DNA of 57,272 nucleotides from positions 1-57,272 of the forward strand of contig CAZHIC010000016.1 of assembly GCA_964532405.1 (NCBI GenBank), written 5' to 3'. Shown in pieces: positions 17,222-25,693 of this stretch. The notes under the pieces were generated by a model, which was given only the letters and a program-made list of their open reading frames with translations, ran no database searches and was not told the origin of the DNA. How positions within the stretch are numbered: the first letter of the stretch is position 1; each line of letters begins with the position of its first letter. Made by a program: the position numbers and the translations under genes. The stretch comes from PALSA-1006 sp964532405. GTDB taxonomy: Bacteria; Pseudomonadota; Gammaproteobacteria; Burkholderiales; Gallionellaceae.

Positions 17222-17270
17222 CTGCCCTTGTGAAACAACACTTGACGCAACATACCCAAGGGAGCTGGTG

Positions 17271-17984
17271 ATGCGTACACTTTTTTTGATGATGTTATTT
17301 GCGCTAAACAATAGTGCGATGGCCGAGTGGGTTAAAGTTCACAGTAGTGCAATTCAGGCCACTTATGCTAATCCTGCCACCATTGACATGGCTGGCAGCA
17401 ATATCAAGATGTGGCTGCTTTCGGATTACAAAAAGCCGCATAAATACGAAGACAAGCCGTTCCTGTCGGTGATGTCGCAGAATGAATATGATTGCGATGA
17501 TGCGCAACTGAGGATGTGGTCTTACTCGCTTCACGCCGGAAATATGGGCAAGGGCGAGGTGGTTTATACCGATTCAAACAAGACGGCATGGAAGCAGGTC
17601 GTAGCGAAGAGTGTAGACGAGATAGCGTGGAAGACCGTCTGCGCTTTGTCTGCGGGCTGGGTCAAGGTCGGTGACAATGAAGTTATGTCTGGATATGCCA
17701 ATCCGTTCTCCATCCGCAAGAGCGGCGATAAGGCGAAGATTTGGGAGTTGTTCGATTTAAAATCAACTAAAGAGCAAGGCGGGAAGTATAAATACCTGTC
17801 GATAAAGCTCCATGCGGAATACGACTGCAAGGAGAGTCAATTTAGAACGCTTTCTATTTCGTATCATCCTAAAAGCATGGGTGAAGGCGATCAGGTTTTT
17901 GCGGATACCAGGCCGCAAAAGTGGGAGCCTGTTGCGACAGGGGCAGACAAAGTATTGTGGAAGATCGCCTGCGATACCCGTTGA
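17271..17984 (+). CDS. two-domain surface-adhesin-E-like secreted protein
   Basis: The 237-residue protein has a signal peptide ending NNSAMA. Two tandem copies of the domain follow (about 18-128 and 130-237), each with W-V-K-V, Y-A-N-P, a K-I/M-W strand, E-Y-D-C, NMG/SMGEG and a final W-K-x-x-C. Each domain's pair of Cys probably forms a disulphide. The family (surface-adhesin protein E) is periplasmic or surface-exposed and of poorly known function. ATG 17271 is preferred over GTG 17268 and follows GGGAGC. Single-domain relatives lie at 44672 and 46561. Confidence 0.75.
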   Translation: MRTLFLMMLFALNNSAMAEWVKVHSSAIQATYANPATIDMAGSNIKMWLLSDYKKPHKYEDKPFLSVMSQNEYDCDDAQLRMWSYSLHAGNMGKGEVVYTDSNKTAWKQVVAKSVDEIAWKTVCALSAGWVKVGDNEVMSGYANPFSIRKSGDKAKIWELFDLKSTKEQGGKYKYLSIKLHAEYDCKESQFRTLSISYHPKSMGEGDQVFADTRPQKWEPVATGADKVLWKIACDTR

Positions 17985-18011
17985 CGCAGCATCGAATGGC
18001 ACCGTGATGCG

Positions 18012-18386
18012 CTAGTCCGTTTTTTTCTTCAGCAGTGCTTGCAGGTCGGCGAAAGGATTATGCGTTGCCACTGCAGGGCCTCCTGCTTTCCGATTTCGCA
18101 CTTCCTCATCTATCACGCGCGAGTGTTCGTTGTCGTGGCAGTACAGGCAGAGCAACTCCCAGTTGCTGCCATCGGCGGGGTTGTTGTCGTGATTGTGGTC
18201 TTTGTGATGCACCGTCAACTCGCGCAGGCGCACCCCTGCAAACTCGCGGCCACAGCGTCCGCATAGCCAAGGAAATAATTTGAGCGCCCGCTCGCGATAG
18301 CCCGCCTCGCGCACGTCGCGTTGCTGGCGAGCTTCCGCGACGACGCGGTCGAGTCGTGCATGATCGGGAGTGGTGTGTTTGGTCAT
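18012..18386 (-). CDS. yajD: YajD family HNH nuclease
   Basis: The 124-residue protein has an HNH domain with zinc ligands Cys42/Cys45 (CGRC) and Cys80/Cys83 (CLYC), and the catalytic HHKDHNHDNN stretch (60-69). Length and motif spacing match YajD. HNH nucleases nick or cut DNA with a divalent metal; YajD's substrate is unknown. The MoxR gene ends just upstream on the same strand, so the two may be co-transcribed. Confidence 0.88.
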   Translation of the reverse strand: MTKHTTPDHARLDRVVAEARQQRDVREAGYRERALKLFPWLCGRCGREFAGVRLRELTVHHKDHNHDNNPADGSNWELLCLYCHDNEHSRVIDEEVRNRKAGGPAVATHNPFADLQALLKKKTD

Positions 18387-18397
18387 GGTGGATTTCT

Positions 18398-19315
18398 CTA
18401 TGGGATCGAGATTGCTTCGATCAATTCACGCGCCAGCTTGTTACTATCCGAGGTTTGAGTGTCTTGCGTGCTTTGCAGGCGATGGCTGGCGACGCCGGGC
18501 AGCACGGCTTGGATGTCTTCCGGGATGACGGCGGTGCGCCCGTCGAGCAATGCCCAGGCGCGGGCGGCGGCGAGCAGAGAAAGTCCGGCGCGCGGCGACA
18601 GCCCGTGGACGAATCGCGCCGATTCGCGCGTGTGGCGCAGGATGGCTTGCACGTAGTCGAGCAGGGCGGGGGAGACGAATACTTGGCGGGCTTGTAGCTG
18701 TAAGGAATGTAGCTCGGCAGTTTCCATTTGCGGGGCGAGCTTGGCGATGATGTCGCGTCTATCCACGCCGGAGAGCAGGTTGCGTTCTGCTTGGGCATCG
18801 GGATAGCCCAACTGGATGCGCATCAGGAAGCGGTCGAGCTGCGACTCAGGCAACGGGAATGTGCCGATCTGATTGGTGGGGTTCTGCGTGGCGATGACGA
18901 AGAACGGTGCAGGCAGCGGGCGTGTTTCTCCCTCGATGGTGACTTGATGCTCTTCCATCGCTTCCAGCAATGCGCTCTGTGTTTTCGGTGTGGCGCGGTT
19001 CACTTCGTCGGCTAGGATCATCTGCGCGAAGATCGGTCCGGCATGAAATTTAAAATTGCCGCTGTCGCGCTGAAAGATCGAGACACCAAGGATGTCGGCA
19101 GGCAGCATGTCGCTGGTGAACTGGATGCGTTGGAATTGCAAGCCGAGTGTTTTGGCCAGCACATGCGCCAGCGTGGTCTTGCCCACGCCGGGTAGGTCTT
19201 CGATCAGCAAGTGTCCGCGCGCCAGCAGGCAGGTGAGCGCCAGCCTGATCTGGCGCGGCTTGCCGAGGATGACTTGTTCGGTTTGGGCAATGACGTTGTG
19301 TAGTGGATGACTCAT
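18398..19315 (-). CDS. MoxR family AAA+ ATPase
   Basis: The 305-residue protein has Walker A GVGKTT, Walker B MILADEVNRA, sensor 1 (FFVIATQNPTNQ), the MoxR-specific GTFPLPESQLDRFLM, and a C-terminal lid domain. MoxR ATPases act as chaperones for enzyme maturation, usually beside DUF58 and VWA-domain genes. None of those are present here; the gene downstream is yajD. The start MSHPLHN (19315) is the family-like one; an upstream GTG at 19378 is open. Confidence 0.9.
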   Translation of the reverse strand: MSHPLHNVIAQTEQVILGKPRQIRLALTCLLARGHLLIEDLPGVGKTTLAHVLAKTLGLQFQRIQFTSDMLPADILGVSIFQRDSGNFKFHAGPIFAQMILADEVNRATPKTQSALLEAMEEHQVTIEGETRPLPAPFFVIATQNPTNQIGTFPLPESQLDRFLMRIQLGYPDAQAERNLLSGVDRRDIIAKLAPQMETAELHSLQLQARQVFVSPALLDYVQAILRHTRESARFVHGLSPRAGLSLLAAARAWALLDGRTAVIPEDIQAVLPGVASHRLQSTQDTQTSDSNKLARELIEAISIP

Positions 19316-19407
19316 AGGCGGAGATTGCGTAATCTTATGATCGGAGAGCGAACGATAAGCTACCAGCGCGGCTTGCACAATAGCGACTTATTGTGACTAG
19401 GTGGCGT

Positions 19408-19833
19408 TTAACTTTTCATCCACGAAGTCCTGGCATCGACCTTGAAACCGTCTTCAAGAGTTGCTTGACTCAGGCTGCCTGCCTCGGCCTGGATGCAGAT
19501 AAAATACAAATCCTCATCGCCAGCCGCCAAGGATCGCTCGCCCTTTGGATCTACGCGGATCAGACTACCCTCCTGAATTGGAAATTCATTTCCATCGGCA
19601 TAAAAAATTCCTTTGCCGCGCAACACAATGTACAACTCCTCGTTCTTTTGGTGCGCATGTACGAAAGGCATGCCTTTGCCGGACGTCAGCCTGTTGATCG
19701 AGACTTCGCATCCGGTTAGGCCCAGTGCTTCACCAATGAAATGCTTGCCTTTAATTCCTCTGAAATCCCGTTGCAGCAGGTTTTCAAAGGAACCAATTTG
19801 TTCGATGCTGTAGTTTTCGCTTTGAGTGCTCAT
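19408..19833 (-). CDS. cupin domain protein
   Basis: The 141-residue single-domain cupin carries the metal-site pattern HAHQKNEELYIVLRGKGIF (His, His, Glu) and a second strand motif GSLIRVDPKGERSL; the second-motif His is not evident. It may bind a metal or a small ligand; no substrate is evident. It is divergent from an HxlR regulator, and two repeated operator-like sites lie between them, which suggests it is that regulator's target. Confidence 0.8.
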   Translation of the reverse strand: MSTQSENYSIEQIGSFENLLQRDFRGIKGKHFIGEALGLTGCEVSINRLTSGKGMPFVHAHQKNEELYIVLRGKGIFYADGNEFPIQEGSLIRVDPKGERSLAAGDEDLYFICIQAEAGSLSQATLEDGFKVDARTSWMKS

Positions 19834-19870
19834 TTGTTGGCCTTCCTTTCATATGGGTGAAATCGAGTTG

Positions 19871-19928
19871 CTTGCAATTTACAAGTGACTGCATTTTATA
19901 TTAATAAACTTGCAAAACGCAAGTGACT
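19871..19928. promoter_or_regulatory. two repeated operator sites between cupin and HxlR genes
   Basis: The 20-base unit CTTGCAA-N4-CAAGTGACT occurs at 19871-19890 and again at 19909-19928, 38 bases apart. The second contains the perfect inverted repeat ACTTGC/GCAAGT. They fill the divergent promoter region and are the likely HxlR binding sites. Confidence 0.75.
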
Positions 19929-19945
19929 AAACTAGAGTAAGTGCT

Positions 19946-20335
19946 ATGAAAAAAGCTAAAGCCGATCCGCCAACTTTCCCCGGTGAATTCCGTTCGACCT
20001 GTCCCGTTGCCAGTGTATTGGACATATTGGGCGACAAGTGGACGCTGATCGTGGTACGTGATCTATTTTTGAATAAACATCGCTACGGAGATTTTTTGAC
20101 TTCTCCTGAGGCAATACCGACCAACATTCTGGCGGATCGTCTCAAGCGGCTTGAGGCGGCTGGCCTCGTTAAGCGAGAGTTGTATCAGAACAACCCGCCG
20201 CGCGCCGAATACTTTCTCACCACGCGTGGCGCTGATCTTGCCCCGGTGCTTCGGGCGGTGGTGAAATGGGGAGTTCAGTATCTGCCGGGAGTAATCGTCC
20301 CCAATAAGTTAGATCCTCCCGAAATCAGAGATTGA
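19946..20335 (+). CDS. HxlR family transcriptional regulator
   Basis: The 129-residue winged-helix protein has the HxlR signature: CPVASVLDILGDKWTLIVVR, then FLTSPEAIPTNILADRLKRL and the wing YFLTTRGADL. A Cys (CPVAS) sits at the position that is redox- or electrophile-sensitive in some members. It is divergent from the cupin gene with twin operator-like repeats in between. The inducing signal is unknown. Confidence 0.88.
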   Translation: MKKAKADPPTFPGEFRSTCPVASVLDILGDKWTLIVVRDLFLNKHRYGDFLTSPEAIPTNILADRLKRLEAAGLVKRELYQNNPPRAEYFLTTRGADLAPVLRAVVKWGVQYLPGVIVPNKLDPPEIRD

Positions 20336-20366
20336 TGCACACCTTAGTCGTTCGAGTGGAAGATGG

Positions 20367-20735
20367 CTATAGCAAAACAGCCGCGACTACTTTGCGATCC
20401 TCGGCGACGAGGATGTTGTAGGTGCGGCAGGCGGCGTGGGTGTTCATGAATTCGATGGCGATGCCCGCATCGATCAGACTGCGGTAAAGCTGCGGGTGCG
20501 CGAAGGTATGTATGGCGCCTGTGCCGAACAGGACTACTTCGGGTGCGAGCCCCAGAAAATATTCGAAGTGCGCGGGTGAGAGCGAGGCGAAATCTGTAGC
20601 GGGCCAATCGGTGAAAACCTGTTCGGGTGTGACCACAACAGGTTGGGTAAAGCGCTCGCTGTTAATTGAAACATAGCCCTCGCCATAGGCGGTGAATGTC
20701 TTTTGTCGCGGGTCGATTGATCGTTGTAATGCCAA
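20367..20735 (-). CDS. Mth938-like (DUF498) domain protein
   Basis: The 122-residue protein matches the Mth938-like/NDUFAF3 family: GYVSINSERF, PEVVLFGTGAIHTF, IEFMNTHAACRTYNIL and VVAAVLL. The eukaryotic homologue is an assembly factor of respiratory complex I; the bacterial role is not established. It is divergent from alaA. Confidence 0.82.
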   Translation of the reverse strand: MALQRSIDPRQKTFTAYGEGYVSINSERFTQPVVVTPEQVFTDWPATDFASLSPAHFEYFLGLAPEVVLFGTGAIHTFAHPQLYRSLIDAGIAIEFMNTHAACRTYNILVAEDRKVVAAVLL

Positions 20736-20864
20736 GGCTTAACTCCATTTGCTGATGGTGGCTCGCTCGGATAGAATTGCGCCCTCCGCGAACCGCCGTT
20801 TCAAGGGATTTAGGCGGATTCTACCGGATTCGAACGTGCCTGAAATAATGATTGAGAGAACAGT

Positions 20865-22124
20865 GTGAAACAAACAAAACCATCCGATACCGGTTCTATT
20901 CGTCCCGTGCTGAAATCTACCAAGCTGGCGAATGTCTGTTATGACATTCGCGGCCCGGTCATGGCGCGAGCGAAACAGATGGAAGAGGATGGTCACCGCA
21001 TCATCAAACTCAATATAGGCAATCTGGCGCCATTCGGTTTCGAGGCGCCGGAAGAGATCCAGCAGGACGTGATTCACAATCTGCCGAATTCGTCCGGTTA
21101 TTCCGATTCCAAAGGCATGTTCGCCGCGCGCAAGGCCATCATGCACTACGCGCAGCAGAAGAATATCGCCGGGGTCGGCATGGAAGATATTTTTATCGGC
21201 AATGGCGCATCCGAGCTGATCGTCATGGTCATGCAGGGGCTGCTCAATACCGGCGACGAAGTGCTAGTACCCGCGCCGGATTATCCTCTATGGACTGCGG
21301 CGGTCACGCTGGCTGGCGGCACACCGCGCCATTACCTGTGTGACGAGGCCAAAGACTGGAATCCCGATCTAGATGATATGCGCAGCAAGATCACGCCGAA
21401 CACGCGCGCTATCGTGGTTATCAATCCGAACAACCCGACGGGAGCGGTGTATTCGGACGAGACACTAAAAGCCATCGTGCAACTGGCGCGCGAACACGGC
21501 CTCATTATTTATGCCGACGAGATATACGACAAGGTTTTGTATGATGGCGTGACGCACACCTCGATTGCTTCGCTGGCGGACGATGTATTGTTCGTAACCA
21601 TGAACGGCTTGTCTAAAAATTATCGCGCCTGTGGTTATCGCGCGGGCTGGATGATCGTTTCTGGAAATAAAAAAAATGCGCAGGACTATATTGATGGTCT
21701 GACCATTCTCGCTTCGATGCGACTGTGTTCCAACGTGCCGGGACAGTTTGCGATTCAGACCGCATTGGGCGGATACCAGAGTATCAATGACCTAGTTGCA
21801 CCCGGCGGACGCTTGGCCAGGCAGCGAGACCTTGCGCATAAGTTGTTGACTGAGATTCCCGGTGTGACTTGCGTTAAGCCCAAAGCTGCGCTGTATCTGT
21901 TTCCGCGTCTAGACCCGGAGATGTATCCGATCGAGGACGACCAGAAATTTATTTTGGAGTTACTGGAAACCGAGAAGGTGCTGGTGGTGCAGGGCAGCGG
22001 TTTCAACTGGCCGCATCCCGATCATTTGCGCATCGTATTCCTGCCCAACACGGATGACCTGACGGAAGCGATTGGCCGCATCGCGTGTTTCCTGGAGAGC
22101 TATCGCAAGCGTCACGGAAAATAA
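20865..22124 (+). CDS. alaA: alanine aminotransferase AlaA-type
   Basis: The 419-residue fold-type I PLP aminotransferase starts at GTG. Landmarks are NIGNLAPFGF, NPNNPTGAVY, YADEIYDKVLYD and the Schiff-base Lys (about 250) in NGLSKNYRACGYRAGW. This pattern is that of AlaA, which makes alanine from pyruvate with glutamate. It is followed by hom and thrC, giving an amino-acid cluster seen in many proteobacteria. Confidence 0.9.
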   Translation: MKQTKPSDTGSIRPVLKSTKLANVCYDIRGPVMARAKQMEEDGHRIIKLNIGNLAPFGFEAPEEIQQDVIHNLPNSSGYSDSKGMFAARKAIMHYAQQKNIAGVGMEDIFIGNGASELIVMVMQGLLNTGDEVLVPAPDYPLWTAAVTLAGGTPRHYLCDEAKDWNPDLDDMRSKITPNTRAIVVINPNNPTGAVYSDETLKAIVQLAREHGLIIYADEIYDKVLYDGVTHTSIASLADDVLFVTMNGLSKNYRACGYRAGWMIVSGNKKNAQDYIDGLTILASMRLCSNVPGQFAIQTALGGYQSINDLVAPGGRLARQRDLAHKLLTEIPGVTCVKPKAALYLFPRLDPEMYPIEDDQKFILELLETEKVLVVQGSGFNWPHPDHLRIVFLPNTDDLTEAIGRIACFLESYRKRHGK

Positions 22125-22128
22125 CGCG

Positions 22129-22192
22129 GTGAAACGTGAAAGGGGAAATGTGAAACGGAAAATCGAAAACACATCCAGCCGCCACGTTTCAC
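22129..22192. repeat. GTGAAA-rich inverted repeat between alaA and hom
   Basis: GTGAAACGTG (22129-22138) and CACGTTTCAC (22183-22192) are perfect inverted copies, with further GTGAAA and TTTCAC words inside. It could form a long hairpin within the alaA-hom transcript. Confidence 0.6.
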
Positions 22193-22223
22193 TTTTCACA
22201 TTTAACTTTTCGCTGAACAAAAT

Positions 22224-23537
22224 ATGAAACCAATAAACGTAGGACTCCTCGGTATCGGCACGGTCGGTGGTGGAACATTTACCGTGTTGCAGCGCAACGC
22301 GGAAGAGATCACGCGCCGCGCCGGACGCCCGATCCTCATCACCGTAGTGGCGGATCGCAATGTTGATCTCGCGAAAAAAGTCACGGGCGGCGCATGTCGC
22401 GTGACTGACGATGCCTTCTCCGTGGTGAACGATCCTGAAGTGGACATCGTCGTTGAACTGATCGGCGGCTATGGCGTGGCTAAAGAGCTGGTGCTGAAGG
22501 CGATTGCCAACGGCAAGCATGTGGTCACCGCCAACAAGGCACTGCTGGCCACGCACGGCAACGAGATTTTTCTGGCCGCGCAAAAGATGCGCGTGATGGT
22601 CGCATTCGAGGCCGCTGTCGCGGGCGGCATCCCTATCATCAAGGCGGTGCGCGAGGGTCTGACCGCAAACCGTATCGAGTGGATCGCGGGCATCATCAAC
22701 GGCACGACCAACTTCATCTTGTCCGAGATGCGCGACAAGGGCTTGAGCTTCGACACCGTGCTGAAAGAAGCGCAACGTCTGGGTTACGCTGAAGCCGACC
22801 CGACTTTCGACATCGAAGGTGTGGATGCCGCGCACAAGATCACCATTCTTTCTGCATTAGCTTTTGGCATCCCGATGCAGTTCGATAAAGCTTACATCGA
22901 AGGCATCTCCAAGCTGGATGCGATCGACATCAAATACGCCGAACAACTTGGCTACCGCATCAAACTGCTGGGCATTACCAAGCGCACGCCGGATGGCGTC
23001 GAGCTGCGCGTACATCCGACATTGATTCCGAGCAAACGCCTCATCGCCAATGTCGAAGGCGCGATGAATGCGGTGCTGGTGCAGGGCGATGCGGTCGGTG
23101 CGATGCTGTATTACGGCAAGGGCGCCGGTGCTGAGCCTACCGCCAGCGCGGTGATCGCCGACTTGGTGGACGTGACGCGTATGCACACCGCCGACCCGCT
23201 GAACCGCGTGCCGCATCTGGCATTCCAGCCGAACCAGTTATCTGATCTGAAGATACTGCCGATGGACGAAGTGCAGACCAGCTACTACCTGCGTCTGCGC
23301 GTACAAGACAAGCCCGGCGTGCTGGCCGACATCACGCGCATCCTCGCCGATGAACAAATTTCCATCGACGCCGTGATCCAGAAAGAGCCCGGCGAAGGCG
23401 AAGACCAGACCGACCTCATCATGCTCACCCACCTGACGCGCGAGAAGCGCATCAACGCGGCCATTGTGAAGATGGAAAAATTGCCGGTGGTAGCGGGTAA
23501 GGTGACGAAGTTGCGGATGGAAGAGTTGGGTAAGTAG
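22224..23537 (+). CDS. hom: homoserine dehydrogenase
   Basis: The 437-residue monofunctional enzyme has an N-terminal NAD(P)-binding motif GLLGIGTVGGGT and the catalytic/substrate stretch GIINGTTNFIL, with KRTPDGVELRVHPTLI later. A C-terminal ACT domain (about 355-437) probably gives threonine feedback. It reduces aspartate semialdehyde to homoserine, the branch point to threonine and methionine. It is separated from thrC by one unrelated gene. Confidence 0.96.
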   Translation: MKPINVGLLGIGTVGGGTFTVLQRNAEEITRRAGRPILITVVADRNVDLAKKVTGGACRVTDDAFSVVNDPEVDIVVELIGGYGVAKELVLKAIANGKHVVTANKALLATHGNEIFLAAQKMRVMVAFEAAVAGGIPIIKAVREGLTANRIEWIAGIINGTTNFILSEMRDKGLSFDTVLKEAQRLGYAEADPTFDIEGVDAAHKITILSALAFGIPMQFDKAYIEGISKLDAIDIKYAEQLGYRIKLLGITKRTPDGVELRVHPTLIPSKRLIANVEGAMNAVLVQGDAVGAMLYYGKGAGAEPTASAVIADLVDVTRMHTADPLNRVPHLAFQPNQLSDLKILPMDEVQTSYYLRLRVQDKPGVLADITRILADEQISIDAVIQKEPGEGEDQTDLIMLTHLTREKRINAAIVKMEKLPVVAGKVTKLRMEELGK

Positions 23538-23538
23538 G

Positions 23539-24225
23539 GTGGAATTGGTGAAGTCACAGAGGGATGTATACATCAAAGTTAAGGATTTCCACTCGCGTCT
23601 GACGGATGACAAGCGCCATAGGTATCTGTCATGGGAACATTGTTATGACTACTTTGGGCAAGATGAAGTTGATCTTGATAAAGCTTGCTTGCACATGGCT
23701 TTTTATCTGGCCAGTTGGGGAATGTATCGAGGATCGAGTTTTCTCTTGTGGAAGGATTATTTAATTCATCAGGAAGTTGTGAAACGACTTTTAGAGAAAA
23801 AACATCTTCGGAAAGTAAATGCTGATTATTCGAGTTCGGACATTAGTGAGATCATCGAGCTCTGTGTTTGGGTTAGAGGCTGGTACAAAGGCAATACTGG
23901 TAAAATTAATGGCGAAGATAGAGAAACCAACGCCACTGATACGTTGGTGACAAAAATTGTCTTAGGCGCGTTAGGTTGCGTACCTGCATATGACAGATAT
24001 TTCATTGACGGCTTGCGGGATAAAGAGATAGGCCCATTAAATCCCAACCAGAAGGGGATAAAAGCTCTCGTTGATTTTTATATAAGTCACAGGGATCAAT
24101 TCGATTCTCTTCAGGCGGAAATCCAAACGATTGGTGGCATGCTTTACCCAGCCATGAAGCTGGTCGATATGTATTTCTGGCAGATTGGTTCTGAGTTAGA
24201 TGGTAAGGATGAGGCTACACAATGA
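23539..24225 (+). CDS. unassigned protein inserted between hom and thrC
   Basis: A 228-residue soluble protein of unrecognised family, rich in aromatic residues (YLSWEHCYDYFG, MAFYLASWGMYRGSSFLLWK, CVWVRGWYKG). Its base composition is clearly more AT-rich than hom and thrC on either side, which suggests transfer. It begins at GTG one base after the hom stop, with no strong ribosome site, and its stop overlaps the thrC ATG (ATGA). It is therefore integrated into the threonine operon without breaking it. Similar small helical proteins occur in defence-type islands, but no such role can be claimed. Confidence 0.7.
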   Translation: MELVKSQRDVYIKVKDFHSRLTDDKRHRYLSWEHCYDYFGQDEVDLDKACLHMAFYLASWGMYRGSSFLLWKDYLIHQEVVKRLLEKKHLRKVNADYSSSDISEIIELCVWVRGWYKGNTGKINGEDRETNATDTLVTKIVLGALGCVPAYDRYFIDGLRDKEIGPLNPNQKGIKALVDFYISHRDQFDSLQAEIQTIGGMLYPAMKLVDMYFWQIGSELDGKDEATQ

Positions 24226-25655
24226 AATACATCTCCACACGCGGCAATGCGCCCGCCAAAACGTTTACCGAAATCCTGCTGGGCGGCCTCGCGCCGGATG
24301 GAGGGCTGTATCTGCCGGAAGAGTATCCGCAGGTGACGCGTGCCGAACTGGATGCGTGGCGCACGTTGTCTTATGCCGATCTCGCATTCGCGGTGCTGTC
24401 CAAGTTCGCCACCGATATTCCGGCGGCTGACCTCAAGGCCATTATCAGTAAGACTTACACCGCAGAGGTTTATAGCAACGGTCGTGCCGACAGCGATGCG
24501 TCGCAGATCACGCCCTTGCGCACGCTGGAACCCGGCGTGCATATTCTCGAACTCTCCAACGGCCCGACGTTGGCCTTCAAGGACATGGCGATGCAGTTGC
24601 TCGGCAATCTGTTCGAGTACGCGCTGGACAAGCAGCATGCCGAGTTGAATATTCTCGGTGCGACTTCCGGCGACACGGGTTCCGCTGCGGAATACGCGAT
24701 GCGCGGCAAGCGCGGCATCAGCGTGTTCATGTTGTCGCCGAATGGCAAGATGTCGGGTTTCCAGCGCGCGCAGATGTATTCGTTGCAAGACCCCAATATT
24801 TTCAACATCGCCATCAACGGCATGTTTGACGATGCGCAGGACATGGTGAAGGCGGTGTCCAACGACCATGCTTTCAAGGCCAAGTACAAGATCGGCACGG
24901 TGAACTCGATCAACTGGGGACGCGTGTCGGCGCAGATCGTGTACTACTTCAAAGGCTATTTCGCCGCGACGAAATCCAATGACGAGCAGGTCGCGTTCTC
25001 GGTGCCGTCCGGCAATTTCGGCAACATCTGTGCCGGACATATCGCGCGCATGATGGGCTTGCCTATTGGTCAACTGATTCTTGCCACCAACGAGAACGAC
25101 GTGCTGGACGAATTCTTCCGCACCGGCGTGTACCGTCCGCGCGGCACGGATCACACCTACGAGACCAGCAGCCCGTCGATGGATATTTCCAAGGCATCCA
25201 ACTTTGAGCGCTTCGTGTTCGATCTGGTCGGGCGCGACGGCGCGCAGGTGCGCGAATTTTGGAGCAAGGTAGATGCAGGCGGCGCGTTCGATATCAAGGG
25301 TGCGGCTTACTGGGATGCGTTGCCTAAGTTCCATTTTTCCTCCGGTATGAGCCGTCACGCAGATCGCCTCAAAACCATTCGCGAGATGTGGGAAGAGTAT
25401 GGCGTGATGATAGACACGCACACCGCCGACGGCCTGAAAGTGGGCTTGGAACAGCGCCGCCCCAGCCTGCCGCTAATCTGTCTGGAGACCGCGCTGCCCG
25501 CCAAATTCGCCGAGACCATACAGGAGGCATTGGGAAGGCTACCCGAACGACCCGCCGCGCTGGAAGGCATCGAGAGGCTGCCGCAACGCTGTGTCGTGAT
25601 GGATGCGGATGTGGCAAAGCTGAAGGCGTTCATCGCGGCGAACGTGCCACAGTGA
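24222..25655 (+). CDS. thrC: threonine synthase
   Basis: The 477-residue PLP enzyme has the expected N-terminus (YISTRGNAPAKTFTEILLGG) and the PLP Lys (about 119) in NGPTLAFKDMAMQLL. The phosphate cradle is LGATSGDTGSAA, and NSINWGRVSAQIVYY and SVPSGNFGNICAG follow. It converts O-phosphohomoserine to threonine. The length is that of the longer, class II (E. coli/yeast-like) form. The ATG overlaps the stop of the inserted upstream gene. Confidence 0.96.
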   Translation: MKYISTRGNAPAKTFTEILLGGLAPDGGLYLPEEYPQVTRAELDAWRTLSYADLAFAVLSKFATDIPAADLKAIISKTYTAEVYSNGRADSDASQITPLRTLEPGVHILELSNGPTLAFKDMAMQLLGNLFEYALDKQHAELNILGATSGDTGSAAEYAMRGKRGISVFMLSPNGKMSGFQRAQMYSLQDPNIFNIAINGMFDDAQDMVKAVSNDHAFKAKYKIGTVNSINWGRVSAQIVYYFKGYFAATKSNDEQVAFSVPSGNFGNICAGHIARMMGLPIGQLILATNENDVLDEFFRTGVYRPRGTDHTYETSSPSMDISKASNFERFVFDLVGRDGAQVREFWSKVDAGGAFDIKGAAYWDALPKFHFSSGMSRHADRLKTIREMWEEYGVMIDTHTADGLKVGLEQRRPSLPLICLETALPAKFAETIQEALGRLPERPAALEGIERLPQRCVVMDADVAKLKAFIAANVPQ

Positions 25656-25664
25656 CTCGATCAT

Positions 25665-25687
25665 CATTCCCGCGAAAGCGGGCATGA
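25665..25687. repeat. CATTCCCGCGAAAGCGGG-type extragenic palindrome
   Basis: CCCGC (25669-25673), GAAA and GCGGG (25678-25682) form a small hairpin inside the frequent extragenic word CATTCCCGCGAAAGCGGG. It occupies the thrC-AEC gap. A degenerate relative lies near 6434-6466. Confidence 0.55.
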
Positions 25688-25693
25688 CAAAAA

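Noticed and set aside
22129..22192. CRISPR-like repetition of GTGAAA words
   Set aside because: Units are irregular and form one inverted repeat, not evenly spaced direct repeats with unique spacers.
23539..24225. Defence-system gene between hom and thrC
   Set aside because: AT-richness and insertion are suggestive, but no catalytic or effector motif was seen, so no defence role is claimed.
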